This document shows, in pieces, positions 51,662 to 62,919 of a stretch of DNA of 64,000 nucleotides. Each line of letters opens with the position of its first letter. The stretch's first letter is position 1. The notes beneath the pieces are model-generated. The model was given only the letters and a program-made list of their open reading frames with translations. It had not been told where the DNA came from and searched no databases. A program made the translations under genes and the position numbers. This stretch comes from Rugalucina vietnamica (Eukaryota; Mollusca; Bivalvia; Lucinida; Lucinidae), in the NCBI GenBank assembly GCA_964017185.1, contig OZ024880.1:33508329-33572328 (forward strand), in the 5' to 3' direction.

Positions 51662-51880
51662 GATCCTTTAAGAGCAGTGAACACATTAATGAGAAAGGGG
51701 ATGGGCCATACGGCGGTTTCGACTATTTAAGTCTCGTCAGTGACCCTTTAGATTTGGCAACATGGAGCCAAAGAGAATTACTGAAATTTTGCATTTTTCA
51801 ACAGGGTAGTCTATACAAAGACTAGTATTATCTAAATGGGACCAAAAAATGGGACTAAAAGCCTCCATAATGTTGGCTTG
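51662..51880 (-). mobile_element. MITE4 family, minus strand
   Basis: GATCCTTTAAGAGCAGTG, GGGCCATACGGCGGTTTCG, GCAACATGGAGCC and TTTCAACAGGGTAGTC are complements of 57,200-57,422. Confidence 0.75.
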
Positions 51881-52534
51881 ATTTTCATGGTTAAGAGAAT
51901 CCATGAAATCTCTTTCGTAGCAGTATAAAAATAAATCAGCTATACGAAAGAGGCGTACCCATGGGAAACAACATTTTGTCCGTATAACTTGGTTCCAAAT
52001 CTTATATAAATATTATCCAGGAGATAGGACAAGGTGTCGCATATTATTGAAATGACCAAATGGTACATCGACTTTGGTCAGAGGAAGTGACAAAGCCTTT
52101 CTATCATTACAGGCCAGATAAAGTGAACCATAGTTTTTAATGCCCTTTTGAAGGTCAGAAAGGTCGGTCACATTTTTTTGGTAAAGTATTCTTCTTTTTT
52201 CATAAAATAATGTACGTTTTACCGGTGCGTAAAGTTATGGATTTCAGTCTGCGGGCGGAAGACATGTTAGTCTTTGATTCCTGAAAATTTGAAATGGTAA
52301 AATTGTACAAGTTATAGCCGAAAATGTACGTTTGCGTTTCTTTATGTAGTGAGTATATATATATTTGGTTAGAGAGCAGGCAAATTATTCTGCTTTCTGT
52401 TTATCTATACATCGCAACAGACTCGAACAGCTTTTGCTCAGAAATATTTTCGATAGCTCCGAGGCTGAACTAAGTATTGAAATAAGAGTTTAACGAGGCG
52501 CGCAGTTTCAAAGTTTTAATTATTTAGTAAATGC
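51881..52534. other. no recognised feature
   Basis: AT-rich, with a short (AT)n near 52,354. Nothing assigned. Confidence 0.45.
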
Positions 52535-52538
52535 TTAA

Positions 52539-52750
52539 CCCATATTTGACGAATTGATTTTCCCATCGTCATCATTTGGGGGAGTACACTTTCATTTCTA
52601 GGTGAATCATGAGTGATTTTTGAATTTTATTCAATTTTTCGATGAAAATTCTCTAAGTAAACAGAATAGTCCCAGATGGGACGCCGCGTTCACATCTGGG
52701 GCTATTCTGTTTGCCTATGTCCCATAAAAGGGACGCCAGGCTTAAATGAG
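52539..52750 (+). mobile_element. piggyBac-like MITE, TTAA-flanked
   Basis: TTAA at 52,535-52,538 and 52,751-52,754, ends CCCATATTTGACGAAT and CTTAAATGAG. Hairpin AGTCCCAGATGGGACGCCGC is partly deleted. Confidence 0.8.
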
Positions 52751-52791
52751 TTAAACTAGGTTCCTAGAGCTAACAATTATAATATGATAAA

Positions 52792-53050
52792 CATTATGAA
52801 AACGTGTCCACGGAATACACATATCTTGATGAAGCTGGAAAAGTTGAAAAATATATATTCAGTTGAAAACGTTTACATAAGTCTTGATTTTGTTCAAAAC
52901 TTCGATTGTGGGTACACGTTAGAACTTCAACAAGACGGTTCTAACGAGTACCCAATCTATGCTTTGGAGCAAACATAACAAAAAGGTGTACCCCTATACA
53001 CATTACAAGTGGGGTGTAAGCGGGAGTCACAAAGGCATGCAAGCCTGATG
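52792..53050 (+). mobile_element. MITE2, diverged copy
   Basis: CATTATGAAAACGTGTCC to GCAAGCCTGATG, with GTGGGTACACGTTAGAAC and AACGAGTACCC arms. Inner stem changed to TTCAACAAGACGG. Confidence 0.75.
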
Positions 53051-53148
53051 CAAGCGAAAGGTCAATTTCAATATCGATTGTTTACATAGTCAAAATCAGT
53101 TGAACCTTACATCAGGTTTTCTCCTTGTTATATTACCAACAAAAAGCC

Positions 53149-53345
53149 TTCATGGCATAGTGGTTAAGCCAATCGACATATAAACAAATGTCTAAATATC
53201 TATTTTTATTCTTTTATTTTTTATTTTTATTTTTTATTTCTGTTTACGTCTCTTTCAAGATTATTTCAGCTCATATGAGACTGGTCAATCAGTAGGTGTG
53301 CGAAAACGGGAGATCCCCGAGAAAAAACACCTGTCACACCAAATT
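53149..53345 (-). mobile_element. SINE-like repeat, minus strand, with tRNA-like head beside it
   Basis: 53,240-53,345 is the complement of 22,600-22,720 with a (TTTTA)n tail at 53,202-53,240. At 53,149-53,175 the plus strand has TGGCATAGTGGTTAAGCC, a Pol III A-box-like piece without a matching B box. Confidence 0.55.
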
Positions 53346-53552
53346 CTTAATAAAAATTAACTAGAAATGTTTGTTTGTAAAACACTATGCCCCCAACCAT
53401 ATGTTTGCCCATAACATTGAATAATTTATAATGACCGATTTCACAGAAACGTGATACAATCTATCAAAATTTCAAAATTCTGCAATTCTTTCAATTTTCG
53501 TCAGAAAAGTTACATGCAATTAGTTGATCTACTACTCAGGCGATTGGAGGTA

Positions 53553-54535
53553 GATTCCAGTCCGTCTTCAGCCCTAAATCTCCGACAACCCTGAAAGTCA
53601 TCTTCATGATTCTGTAGTCAACCTGCCCTTCGAGCCTAGCCCCTACTCAAAATGCCTGACATTCAAATTTCAACTAAAGGAATTGAGTGTCTCCTGAAAA
53701 AGCTCAATCCTCACAAAGCTTCAGGCACTGATCAACTGAAACCGATCATACTCAAACTCTCCACAAAGAGCTAGCCCCCATCATGCAGAAGATTTTCCAA
53801 AGGTCTATTGACCAAGGCAAACTTCCCTTGATTCCAAGGGAAATTTGACAATGCTTTGAAAGAGCTTGGCCCTTGTAGCCATTTATACTGAAGCTTCTCC
53901 TTGAAGAGAAGACCCAAGATTTTATAAATGGCCTAGGTCACCTGACAGTCTTAAAGCTAGCACAGGCACAGCTGAGATGGGCAGACCATGTTGTAAGAAT
54001 GCCTGAGAAAATGAGAATGTGAATTATAGGAGGGAAGGCGCTCCCAAGGCGACAAAAATTGCTACAAATACACCCTAAAAGCCTCACTGAAAGACTTCAA
54101 CATACCAACAGTGTCTTGGGAGAAGGCTGCACAAAATCAATCAAAGTGACACTATTTCATCAACAAAGGAGCAACTCATTATGAAGAAAGGAGAAAAAAG
54201 AGAACCTGTGAAGCTGAGAGCGCAAAGTTAGCGTCAATGGGCCACCACCAGTGTCTTCAACACTGACTTGCCCTAAATTTGCAACCGATAGTGTGGAGCT
54301 AAAATTGGCCTGCTCAACCGACTCACATTAACAATCTAATTAAGAAATATGAATTGTCTTTTCATTAGTGAGAGCTGAACGACCAGATCACCTGACGAAT
54401 ATAGCTACCATTGATGGCCACCATTGCCATACATGGTAAACACTTCTTCTCAGAACCCTAAATCATAGTGTCCTATGATCTTGAAACTTGGCATGTAGCA
54501 TCAGGACTCGAGCTCTACAAATAAAATATAAATAT
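53553..54535 (+). mobile_element. internally deleted LINE, plus strand (copy B)
   Basis: CAGTCCGTCTTCAGCCC, IECLLKKLNPHKASGTDQLK, then the same deletion joint (AAGGGAAATTTGACAATG near 53,850) and tail as 31.3-32.3 kb, with extra small frameshifts. Confidence 0.8.
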
Positions 54536-54900
54536 ATAACTCATGTTCATTGTATGATCTTGACATATGAGTCTAATGGTTGAAAATGTTGTGTTCGAAT
54601 TTAGGACAGTTTCTACTTCAGCTGCCTTGAGCGTCTGGAAAAATTTCCGAAGACTTTTAATTGGAAAGTGTGGCCACTAACATCTTCGTCGTTGGCCAGA
54701 CTCAACAAGCGGCTACAAAGTTAGCGTCATTCGTGTCATTGTAGTATGGAATTTATTCTGCTAAAATAGGCCTGATGGTATTCTTGGCGTAACTAGATAT
54801 TCTAAATACCGGAAAAGACAAATTTGCCTTTTGTCCATGACAAAACATGTGTTAATATAAATCAAATTTCACGCTTTTGTTGTATTTTATATTCTTTTAA

Positions 54901-55120
54901 CCCATATTTGACGAATGGATTTTCCAATCATTATCATTTGGTTGAGTCCACTTTCATTTTAGGGGCTTCAGGTAGGATTTTCAAATTTTATTCCATTTTT
55001 CGATGAAATTCCTCTAAGCAAACAGAATAGCCCCAGATGGGACGCCGCGTTGTGCGGCGTCACATCTGGGGCTATACGGTTTGCCTATGTCCCATTAATG
55101 GGACGCCAGACTTAAATGAG
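54901..55120 (+). mobile_element. piggyBac-like MITE, TTAA-flanked, in block B
   Basis: TTAA at 54,897-54,900 and 55,121-55,124. Ends CCCATATTTGACGAATGG and CTTAAATGAG. Hairpin arms GATGGGACGCCGCG / TGCGGCGTCACATC. Empty sites: 33,455 and (inverted) 60,643-60,646, the latter still TTAA. Confidence 0.88.
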
Positions 55121-55668
55121 TTAAATTAGGTACAAGCGATCTAATTTACTTCAGGACCATTGACCATTATTGAATTGTTGCAATATTTTCAGCCATTAAA
55201 TTAAGCATGAATATGGCACTGAATTGCTATTTTAAGATTATTGGGTCAAGCCTTATTGAGTCGCCCATTCTCACTGTCTGCCTAGGTGAGTTATATAAAT
55301 ATTTATCACGTTTGGTTGCATAGCGCTGGTTCAAAACTCAATCACGGATTTGCCCACTTTCATTACGAGACACAGACAAACAGTTTATTTATACCCCAGA
55401 TGTGACAGTCTCGCACAATTTAGTTAAACTTTTCATTTCTTTCTTGTATATAACAAACATAATTATATTGTTATTTTAATGATGGATCGCCAAAAAGGAG
55501 AATATTTAGATTTGGGCCAGTCGTATGTAAAGAAACTGGGTTTTTGCAGTTTTAAATGTGGACAAAATAATAAACAACACTGGTCAATTAGAAGTCTAAG
55601 AATTTCCAACAATACCATAAACACGGTTTCTCTTCATGACCTGCAGAAACCACATATTCTGAGACTTA

Positions 55669-55989
55669 CATTACGTAAACATGCCCATGCAATATACACA
55701 GATTTTTTAATTTGTAAAAATTGAAAATTTTCAGTAGAAATGTGTTGATATTTTTCTTAATTTTGTTCAAAACATTGATTGTGGGTACACGTTAGAACCG
55801 CCTCGCCGAGGCGGTTCTAACGAGTACGTGGGTACACGTTAGAACCGCCTCGCCGAGGCGGTTCTAACGAGTACCCACAATCTATGTTTTGGAGCAAAAA
55901 TAAGAAAACTAGGTATACAACTGTAAACCCCAGTTTCACCAAAAGTGGGGTAAAGGGGGTATATATTTCACGGACATGTTTTCCTGATG
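55669..55989 (+). mobile_element. MITE2 with exactly doubled hairpin
   Basis: CATTACGTAAACATGCCC to GGACATGTTTTCCTGATG, 321 bp. The 47-bp hairpin unit (GTGGGTACACGTTAGAACC ... AACGAGTAC) occurs at 55,781-55,827 and again, identical, at 55,828-55,874. Confidence 0.92.
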
Positions 55990-56978
55990 GCTGTAGTGGT
56001 CTTATCTCAATCGTCAATTGGCGGAAACCATTAAACTTGGAAGTTTTTAAGCGTAGTCAATGTGTGCAAAAATGATGTAATTGGCGGACATGACGTGTAC
56101 AACATCTCACAATGATTGACATAATTGGTAGAATGAACCACTTATCGTTTTAATGCTTTTAGATCAATGACCAAATCGATGTATGGTCTTATTTTCCAAG
56201 TTCTTTGTATTTTCAAATGAAAAACAGTTTTTCCGGGTGGCAACAATCTGAAAAGTTTTGCAAAGACTGCAACTTTTCTATTTTAGTTGCTAATTAAAAT
56301 ATGGTTTTACTTTTGGCTCGAGGTTTATCTATCTATCTTCTGATACTGAGCCGATCAATTTCTGACTATCACCTCAGATGTAGGATGGGTGGCTAAATTT
56401 AGAATTTGGCGTAGGGAGAAAAACATATAGGATGGGCCATTAAAAAGGTTTGGTGCGACCAACTGTTTTATGGTTGACATGTTGGCGTTCCAATGTGTTG
56501 TTTCCACAGGGTTGTCCCGGTTATATTCACTTTGTTGTAAGTTATCGGACTGCCAACATTTGGAAGTAGTCACAAACAGTGGCTATATTGAATCAAACCA
56601 GGGATAGTATTGGGTATGGAAATAATCTGTTAGTAGAATTGATCAGAGCTTTGCATGCACTAGGAAGCTAGGCAACCGAAAAGGATCAGAGCCTACAGAG
56701 GGCTAGTCTGGTACCCGACTCCTTCGTTATCATTTTCGGTTGCCCGGATTGACGACGGGAACCAGGGTAACAGAGAGCATACGCAGATTTAATCCTTCAA
56801 CTCGTATTATGGCCTTGGATTCCGAAGTAAACCCTGACCCAAAGTAACGATGTCGTCTCCTCAATCAATACCAGAAATTGCGGCTCCGTAAATAGGCTGT
56901 TGAGTTTGTTGATTGTGAAATTCGCCTTCGTGTGTCAACTTAGGCAGTTGAAAGAAGAACGACAGTAGTGATCCGTTA

Positions 56979-57167
56979 TTGTACAAGCAACGAATGAAAA
57001 CTATTTTTTCTGGTTCTTCATTCGCTAGGCTGACACATGAACGCGCTTTTCACAATCTGCATACTAAACAGCCTGTTTGCTCACTCAAGATATTTCTTGC
57101 AGAGACAACACTGTCAAAGACCCTCAAAGATCACCAAGCATTAGCCAACTCTATCTACGATACATGA
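56979..57167 (+). pseudogene. block B copy of the shared short frame
   Basis: RMKTIFSGSSFARLTHERAF, NLHTKQPVCSLKIFLAETT, KDHQALANSIYDT. Upstream the frame is closed by TAG where block A has TGG. See 35,617-35,889. Confidence 0.3.
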
Positions 57168-57170
57168 GCT

Positions 57171-57422
57171 GATCCTTTGAGATCAGCGAGGATATTCTGA
57201 GGAATCAGAAATTTATTATCGGTTAAGATTCATTTTCTAACCAATGTTTATCTTATATGGTCCCATTAGGTAATACTAGTCTGTATATTGACTACCCTGT
57301 TGAAAGTTGCATTTCAGTAATTCTGTTTGGCTCCATGTTGTCAAATGTAAGACTTTAATAGTCGAAACCGCGGTATGGCCCATGTCCTTTCTCATTTATG
57401 TGTTCACTGCTCTTAAAGGATC
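57171..57422 (+). mobile_element. MITE4 copy
   Basis: GATCCTTTGAGATCAGCG to TTCACTGCTCTTAAAGGATC, an inverted pair of about 20 bp. 252 bp. Confidence 0.8.
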
Positions 57423-58160
57423 TCAGTTTTAATTTTTATTATAGCTTCAACCCGTCAGTGTATTATTCTATAGCTATAACTGTAATGGAAAAGTTCCATG
57501 TAGATATCCATCCGAGAAAAAAAAGTCCGGTTTTAAAAGATTGTTTATTCGTCAATATGATTATTTTAGGATGTAAAGCTGTAGACATACAAAAAGTAAA
57601 TAGATTGTTTTTTCAACTGGGACACTTAAAAGTTTGAAAGTTACTAACGTTTCTAATTAAAAAGACTGCTTAGAGGCCATGGGTAGTGATTCGGTCGGCG
57701 GTCATCAGTCTGCGGTCTTTGCAAGCCTTAGGCATATTCGTCCACAATTATTTCGATACAAATTTTTATTTCGGTTTCTAATCTATAAACGACATGCTTA
57801 AGACATGATTTCTATCATTGATTATGCCTGTTGTGCCTGTCTGTTCTTCATAATAATAATAGTTCATCGCGGTTTGTATTTAGCGCTACACTAGTTGCCG
57901 TGGTCACTTCAATAGTTTTTTTATGATAACCTCGAAGGTACGAATGAAGCCGAGATAGCCTGATTCTCTTTTCTCTTCTAATCAAGGGCGGGAAAATGAT
58001 TCGGTATCAATTAAGCATGGCACTGGTTCCTATTCCGAATATATTTACATATAACATAAACCTGATAACGGGAAACCAGCCGATAATGGCAACTATTTTT
58101 AGATTATTATTTATAGACCATAAATATTAATGATAACATGAGTAATGCCGTTAAAAGTCT
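57423..58160. other. no recognised feature
   Basis: Not shared with block A. A 79-codon frame at 57,398-57,637 has no motif and starts in MITE4, so it is not called as a gene. Confidence 0.45.
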
Positions 58161-58162
58161 GT

Positions 58163-58236
58163 CGGCCCCATTAGCTCAGTGTGTTAAGCATCGATCTTCT
58201 AATCAGACTCTTACAGGTTCAAATCTCGCCGAGTAT
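58163..58236 (+). pseudogene. tRNA-like relic, Arg(TCT)-type loop
   Basis: A box TAGCTCAGTGTG, an anticodon loop CTTCTAA (anticodon TCT), and a B box AGGTTCAAATC. The acceptor ends do not pair, and the anticodon and T stems have several mismatches, so it is not a functional tRNA. It could be a SINE head. Confidence 0.4.
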
Positions 58237-58412
58237 CCGCTATTCAATTTTTTTTTATTTTTTTTTTTGTTATCATAATAAGCCTCTTTTCTTTCTTCAT
58301 TCGTTTTTATTCTTCCTTTTTTATGGAGTCTATTTAGCAGTACGCTGAAAAAAGTTGTTCAGTACTGGCGATAACTGGTAGACCCAGACAGATGAATGTT
58401 GCATTATCAAAT

Positions 58413-58580
58413 GAGCCGCGTCACAAGAAAACCGGATTTTTGCCTATGCGAAAACAAAGGCGCAGATCAGCTTCGCAGTAACTGCGAAGCTGATCAGCGC
58501 CTTTGTTTTCGCTACACGGATAGTACACTTTCTCTTCTTATTAAATCCGAAATTTCAAGTTTCTATGCTGCTTCGGGGAC
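58413..58580 (+). mobile_element. MITE1, 3'-truncated
   Basis: GAGCCGCGTCACAAGAAAAC then a perfect palindrome around CAGCTTCGCAGT / ACTGCGAAGCTG (58,460-58,510) and GTTTTCGCTACACGGATAG. The right terminus is missing. Confidence 0.8.
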
Positions 58581-58599
58581 TGGTCATGTTGGGATGTTG

Positions 58600-60230
58600 C
58601 CTCCATTTTACAGGACTTTTACCCAAAATGAGGATGTCATCACATCCAACAAGTGCTTGAAATATAACTATCCAACTAAGACACAAAAGGCTTATACGTA
58701 TGGATGGTTTGACTTGAAATGTTTCCTCGGCAGGCTCAGACAAGCGCGGTTAACCAGTAATCAGTAACCAGTAATCAGTCAGCAGTGTATTTAGCTTTAC
58801 CTGAAGGCACAAGTAGCCTATATCTATTTCTTTAGGCCCCAATGGGAGGGGGGCCCATAGTCTCTATGGTGAAAATAACAGTCACAAATGATTAGCGTGT
58901 GTCTAAGGTGTGTACAGGTCGTATAATAATCTCAGCATGCTGAAAATTTTGGATTGCATGTACTTTTTTACAGTTATGTTAAGCACACAATACAGTATAG
59001 GCGCGTATCAAACGTTTAATGTAACGCGTGTTGAACTTATTCGTATAAGACACATACCCGAGACACGTCGAGCTTTATGCATGCTGCATGCTTAAAATAC
59101 TTTAACGTACACCAAGCGTACAGAACGCACATGTACGAGGTTTGTGGACACCTTGGCTAGCAGGAAAAGTAAAGTGCTGTTGTTTAAGTTTTTGTATAAA
59201 TATAAGCAGCAATATCTTATGAGCATATTTGAGGAATTTGTTTCAATTTGAAGTATCAACACGTTAAATATGACATATTTTCTACTTAAGCGTACGTAGG
59301 GCCACACGGGACAGGTGCCAAAACGTCAACAAAAAGGTGACGATTTTCATATTGTGTTTTTTTCCCTGTCAAACGGCACTTAAATATGTTATAACATGAA
59401 AACATTTCGTCCTAAAACCAAATAACACTGACTTCAGTTTCAGAAAGATTCCGACTTGGCGGCAGTGTTGTTTGATTTATGTGGAAAAAAAAATCAGAAG
59501 CAGACCGAAAACACCCACAGATACGATGAAAATGTTACAAACAACAGAAACGTCATCGGTCTGTCAGTTACTATTTAGTTCTCAGTAGTTGTGGCACAGA
59601 CGATTTTCAGCTGCTCAGAAGTCCACCTATGATGATAAACGGAAGATCACCTGTCTGGCATGCTCGCCGCAAGAAATTGTTACACATGTTCAACAGGTGG
59701 ACGAACAATTTTGCGAGAATTGGTACGGCGTATCTGCATTTGACAGCTGGATACACAGACATAAAAATGTTGATAGCCAAGGATCTTTCGTTAAAAAAAA
59801 AAAATAAAAAAAAAAAAAATAAAAAAATAAAAAAAAAAACACCCTGAAACAAATGTATAACGTGCTGGCGGCTTAAAATGTCAAGTAAAGTCATATAGAG
59901 ACGTTGACCTTTGCCCCGCACTCGGTTCGGAAGTGCAGGGAAAAGGCTGTAGATGACGTGTTTTTGTCAGATTTCAATAAAATTTCTTGTATATTTGCTT
60001 ATAAAATACTTTTGCAAAAGCAGATATATTCATTTTTCTGTTGAAAATATAAATGGTGTACACGAACTTTTCTGACAAACCACGTATGTATGTCTATGGA
60101 AATACATTGGTTGAATTTGCGGCATATGTTTCCACACGCTCGGTGCGCGCTTTGTCTTATACGTTATTGACTGCGATAGAAAATTGAAGCTATTGATATG
60201 ACACTTGTGTCATATCTTTTCTTGTTATTG
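58600..60230. other. unassigned 1.6 kb with A-rich tract
   Basis: Interrupts the A/B collinearity. Includes an A-rich tract at 59,792-59,840 preceded by a 72-codon frame (59,589-59,807) that runs into the A tract. The frame has no family motif. A retroposed transcript is possible but unproven. Confidence 0.4.
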
Positions 60231-60233
60231 ATA

Positions 60234-60472
60234 TGAGCCGCATCATGAGAAAACCGGATTTTTGCCTTTGCGAAAACAAAGGCGCAGATCAGCTGTGCAG
60301 TAATTGAACAGCTAATCGGCGCCTTTGTTTTCGCTACACGGATAGTACAATTTTCCCTCTACTTAAATCAAAAATTTCCAGCTTCTATCCCTTTTCTATG
60401 ACTGTACAAACGGCTTGTGTCAGAACTGGTTGGAAATCCTGAGGACTTGTTTTCTCGTGTCGTGGCTCATAT
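60234..60472 (+). mobile_element. MITE1 copy in block B'
   Basis: GAGCCGCATCATGAGAAAAC to GTTTTCTCGTGTCGTGGCTC, collinear with 35,893-36,137 and so part of the duplicated block. Confidence 0.85.
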
Positions 60473-61010
60473 CAAAGACGTCGTATAGGTGGCGGCTGCA
60501 CTGAAACTCAATAAGGCCTGTCCCAATAATCTTGAAATAACCATTCAGTGCCATATTCATGCTTAATTTAATGGCTGAAAATATTGCAACAATTCAATAA
60601 TGGTCAATGGTCTTGAAGGAAATTAGATCGCCTGTACCTAATTTAAGAGAATATAAAATACAACATAAGCATGAAATTTGATTTATATTAACACATGTTT
60701 TGTCATGGACAAAAAGCAAATTGCCCTTTTCCGGTATTCAGAATATCGAGTTACGCCAAGAATACCATCAAGCCTATTTTTGTGGATAATTTCCAGAGAC
60801 TAGAATAAAGTAGCCTTTCGCTATGCCTCGGGGCATTTAATTTTGTACGCGTTTTATTTCCTTGTCGAAATCTTAACCATGTAGACTAGTTGACTTGTTT
60901 CATGGACTAATAACAATACCTTACCAAGTTGTTGTTCTTGGTGAATTGGCCGGATGTCATTGCTTTGCTTAACTGGCTGGTATAGTTCTTGGTCAATAAA
61001 TCAGTCGTAA
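60473..61010 (+). repeat. duplicated block B' (matches 36.14-36.95 kb)
   Basis: AAAGACGTCGTATA, CTGCACTGAAACTCAATAAG, GTATTCAGAATATCGAGTTACG, then GTTGTTCTTGGTGAATTGGCC, where 36.59 kb has a MITE2. Continues beyond the Harbinger-like element at 62,920. Confidence 0.85.
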
Positions 61011-61886
61011 AGCTACAGTCACACTGTCACGTTTCGAGGCCTACGTTTTACTACGTTTCTGAAACGTAGCAATACGGCAATATACGTAGTAAAACGTATT
61101 ACAACGTAGTGGAACGTATTACATACGGCTATATACCGCTATATACCTGGCCCATGCCACGTTCGAACTAAAAAATCAGTTCGAACGTGGCACTCTGATT
61201 TACGTAGCTTATACCTAGTAAAACGTAGTAAAACGTAGCAAAGCGTAGTCGAATCGTAGTAAAACGTAGTACATACGTAACAAATACGTACTAAAACGTA
61301 AATTACAACCCGGTGGAACTCTACGTGTCAATACGCAGAGACTACGTTTCAATACGTTTTGCTACGACTTGCTACGTGTTACCCTACGTTTTGATAGGTT
61401 TCAGTAGGTTTCAGCAGGTATTACTAGGTATCACTTCGTATTGACACGCTCTACTACGATTTAACTAAGTATTACTACGTATTGGTTTCGCATACGGGCA
61501 TTCATGATTGTGTGTCAACATCGATGTCATTTCATATCTACTTTGCATGTACATGTTCGTCCATAGAAACACGTGTACGCTGACACATCATGGTCGTTAT
61601 AAAAAAAAAGTGCAAGCAGATGCAAGATTATGTCCTTTATGTCAACTTGAAGTTGAAGACGAAATCCATTTTGTAACATTTTTTTCTTTATTTAGCACCA
61701 AAAGAAAACAGTTCTTTAATGACATAGGTAAATTATTTGTAAATTTTAGTGGCATGTCTGATGTGCAAAAATTTATATGGCTTTTTAGTAATGAAAATAT
61801 CCATGTTATAAGAGAGTTGTTAGTGTTTGTTTATGGCTGCTATATGCAACGTTTTGAGATGTTAAGAAAGTGAGTGTCCCTGATCT

Positions 61887-62168
61887 CATTGGGAAAACAT
61901 GTCCATGCAATGAATACCCCTTTAGACCCCACTTTTAGATAGTACAACTGGGGTATGCAGGGGTATACCTATTTTCCTTACTTTGGCCTGGAACAGGGAT
62001 GGTGGGTGCTCGTTGGAGCCACCTTGACGAGGCGATTCTAGCGTGTGCCCGCGGTCGGTATTTTGGGCAACAATATTGAAAATATAGAAATGTTTTCTTC
62101 CAAAAATTTTCAATTGTATCTAATATAAAAAAGATTGATGTATATTGCATGGGCAGGTTTTCAAAATG
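61887..62168 (-). mobile_element. MITE2 nested in the LINE 3' UTR
   Basis: CATTGGGAAAACATGTCC to GCCCATGC-complement and TTTTCAAAATG. Inner stem GCCACCTTGACGAGGCG is diverged. Confidence 0.8.
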
Positions 62169-62334
62169 TGAGTTCAATGCTTCTCAAATATCAGTTTATT
62201 TATGTGCTTTAGTTAATTGTTTTTACCTAATCAGAATCAAGCTTTTGTTACTTTATTGTTAATGTTATACTATTTCATTTCATCATTATTTATATGTGAT
62301 TCATATGCTACTATGTGGTGCCCATAATTGGAAA

Positions 62335-62376
62335 TAGATTTTATTCTATTCTATTTTATTCTATTCTATTCTATTC
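62335..62376 (+). repeat. (ATTCT)n LINE tail
   Basis: Pentamer run that closes the nested LINE. Confidence 0.9.
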
Positions 62377-62919
62377 ATCATGGATCAACTACAGCTGATT
62401 GATAGCTTCTTCAAAACGGACTATTTCTGTATCTGTGGGAACAAGAAGAAGAAGAAAAAAAAGAGGGAGCCAGAGAAATGTCATCTTGCAGTGCACTTAA
62501 CAGCCCCGGTGCACGCGCAGATTTGCCACCCCTGGAGCTTTTCTTTGATCCTCTCTTCGTGGTCATCATGCAACTAATTAATGTTGGTGCGGTAATTCCA
62601 ATAAATACGTCACGGATACAAGTGAACTATCCGGATGCTACGTAGTAATAACCTGATAAAACGTACTGAATCGTAGGAAAACGTATCGGCACGTAGTAAA
62701 TACGTGGCTAAACGTACCCATCCCTAGTGAAACTGTGGCCCTAAGCCGTTGTATAACCGGACAATACGTAGCGATACGGAGTAAAACGTCGCAAAACGTA
62801 GCTATAAACGTACTGAAACCTATCAACCTGCAAAACCGGACAAATTTAGGGCAAAACGTGGGACTTGGAAACGCAGTAAAACGTAGGCCTCGAAACGTGA
62901 CAGTGTGACTGTAGCTTAA

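Larger units (their letters stand above)
53553..57170 (+). repeat. segmental duplication block B
   Basis: Collinear with 31,340-35,889. Ends with the shared frame at 56,979-57,167, beyond which block A continues into a MITE1 and block B into a MITE4. Confidence 0.85.
61590..62376 (+). mobile_element. LINE 3' end nested in the Harbinger-like element
   Basis: The frame to 61,873 reads GRYKKKVQADARLCPLCQLE, VEDEIHFVTFFSLFSTKRKQ and ends RFEMLRK, the cysteine-bearing C-terminal tail common to many non-LTR polymerases (CPLC..E.EDE.HF). The 3' UTR ends GCCCATAATTGGAAATAG followed by (ATTCT)n at 62,335-62,376. The 5' part is absent. Confidence 0.75.
61011..62916. mobile_element. 1,906-bp PIF/Harbinger-like TIR element
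   Basis: AGCTACAGTCACACTGTCAC at left and its complement at right, continuing GTTTCGAGGCCTACGTTTTAC. Flanks TAA at 61,008-61,010 and 62,917-62,919. The paralogue at 36,944 reads GTCGTAAAGAACTTAG with no insertion. Subterminal regions are dense in ACGTAGTAAAACGTA-type repeats on both sides. No transposase. A 3-bp TAA duplication suits PIF/Harbinger. Confidence 0.88.

Noticed and set aside
58163..58236. Functional tRNA-Arg(TCT)
   Set aside because: The anticodon loop fits, but acceptor, anticodon and T stems have too many mismatches.
59589..59807. 72-codon frame next to the A-rich tract as a processed pseudogene
   Set aside because: No recognised parent protein and no target duplication found, so it is left as unassigned.
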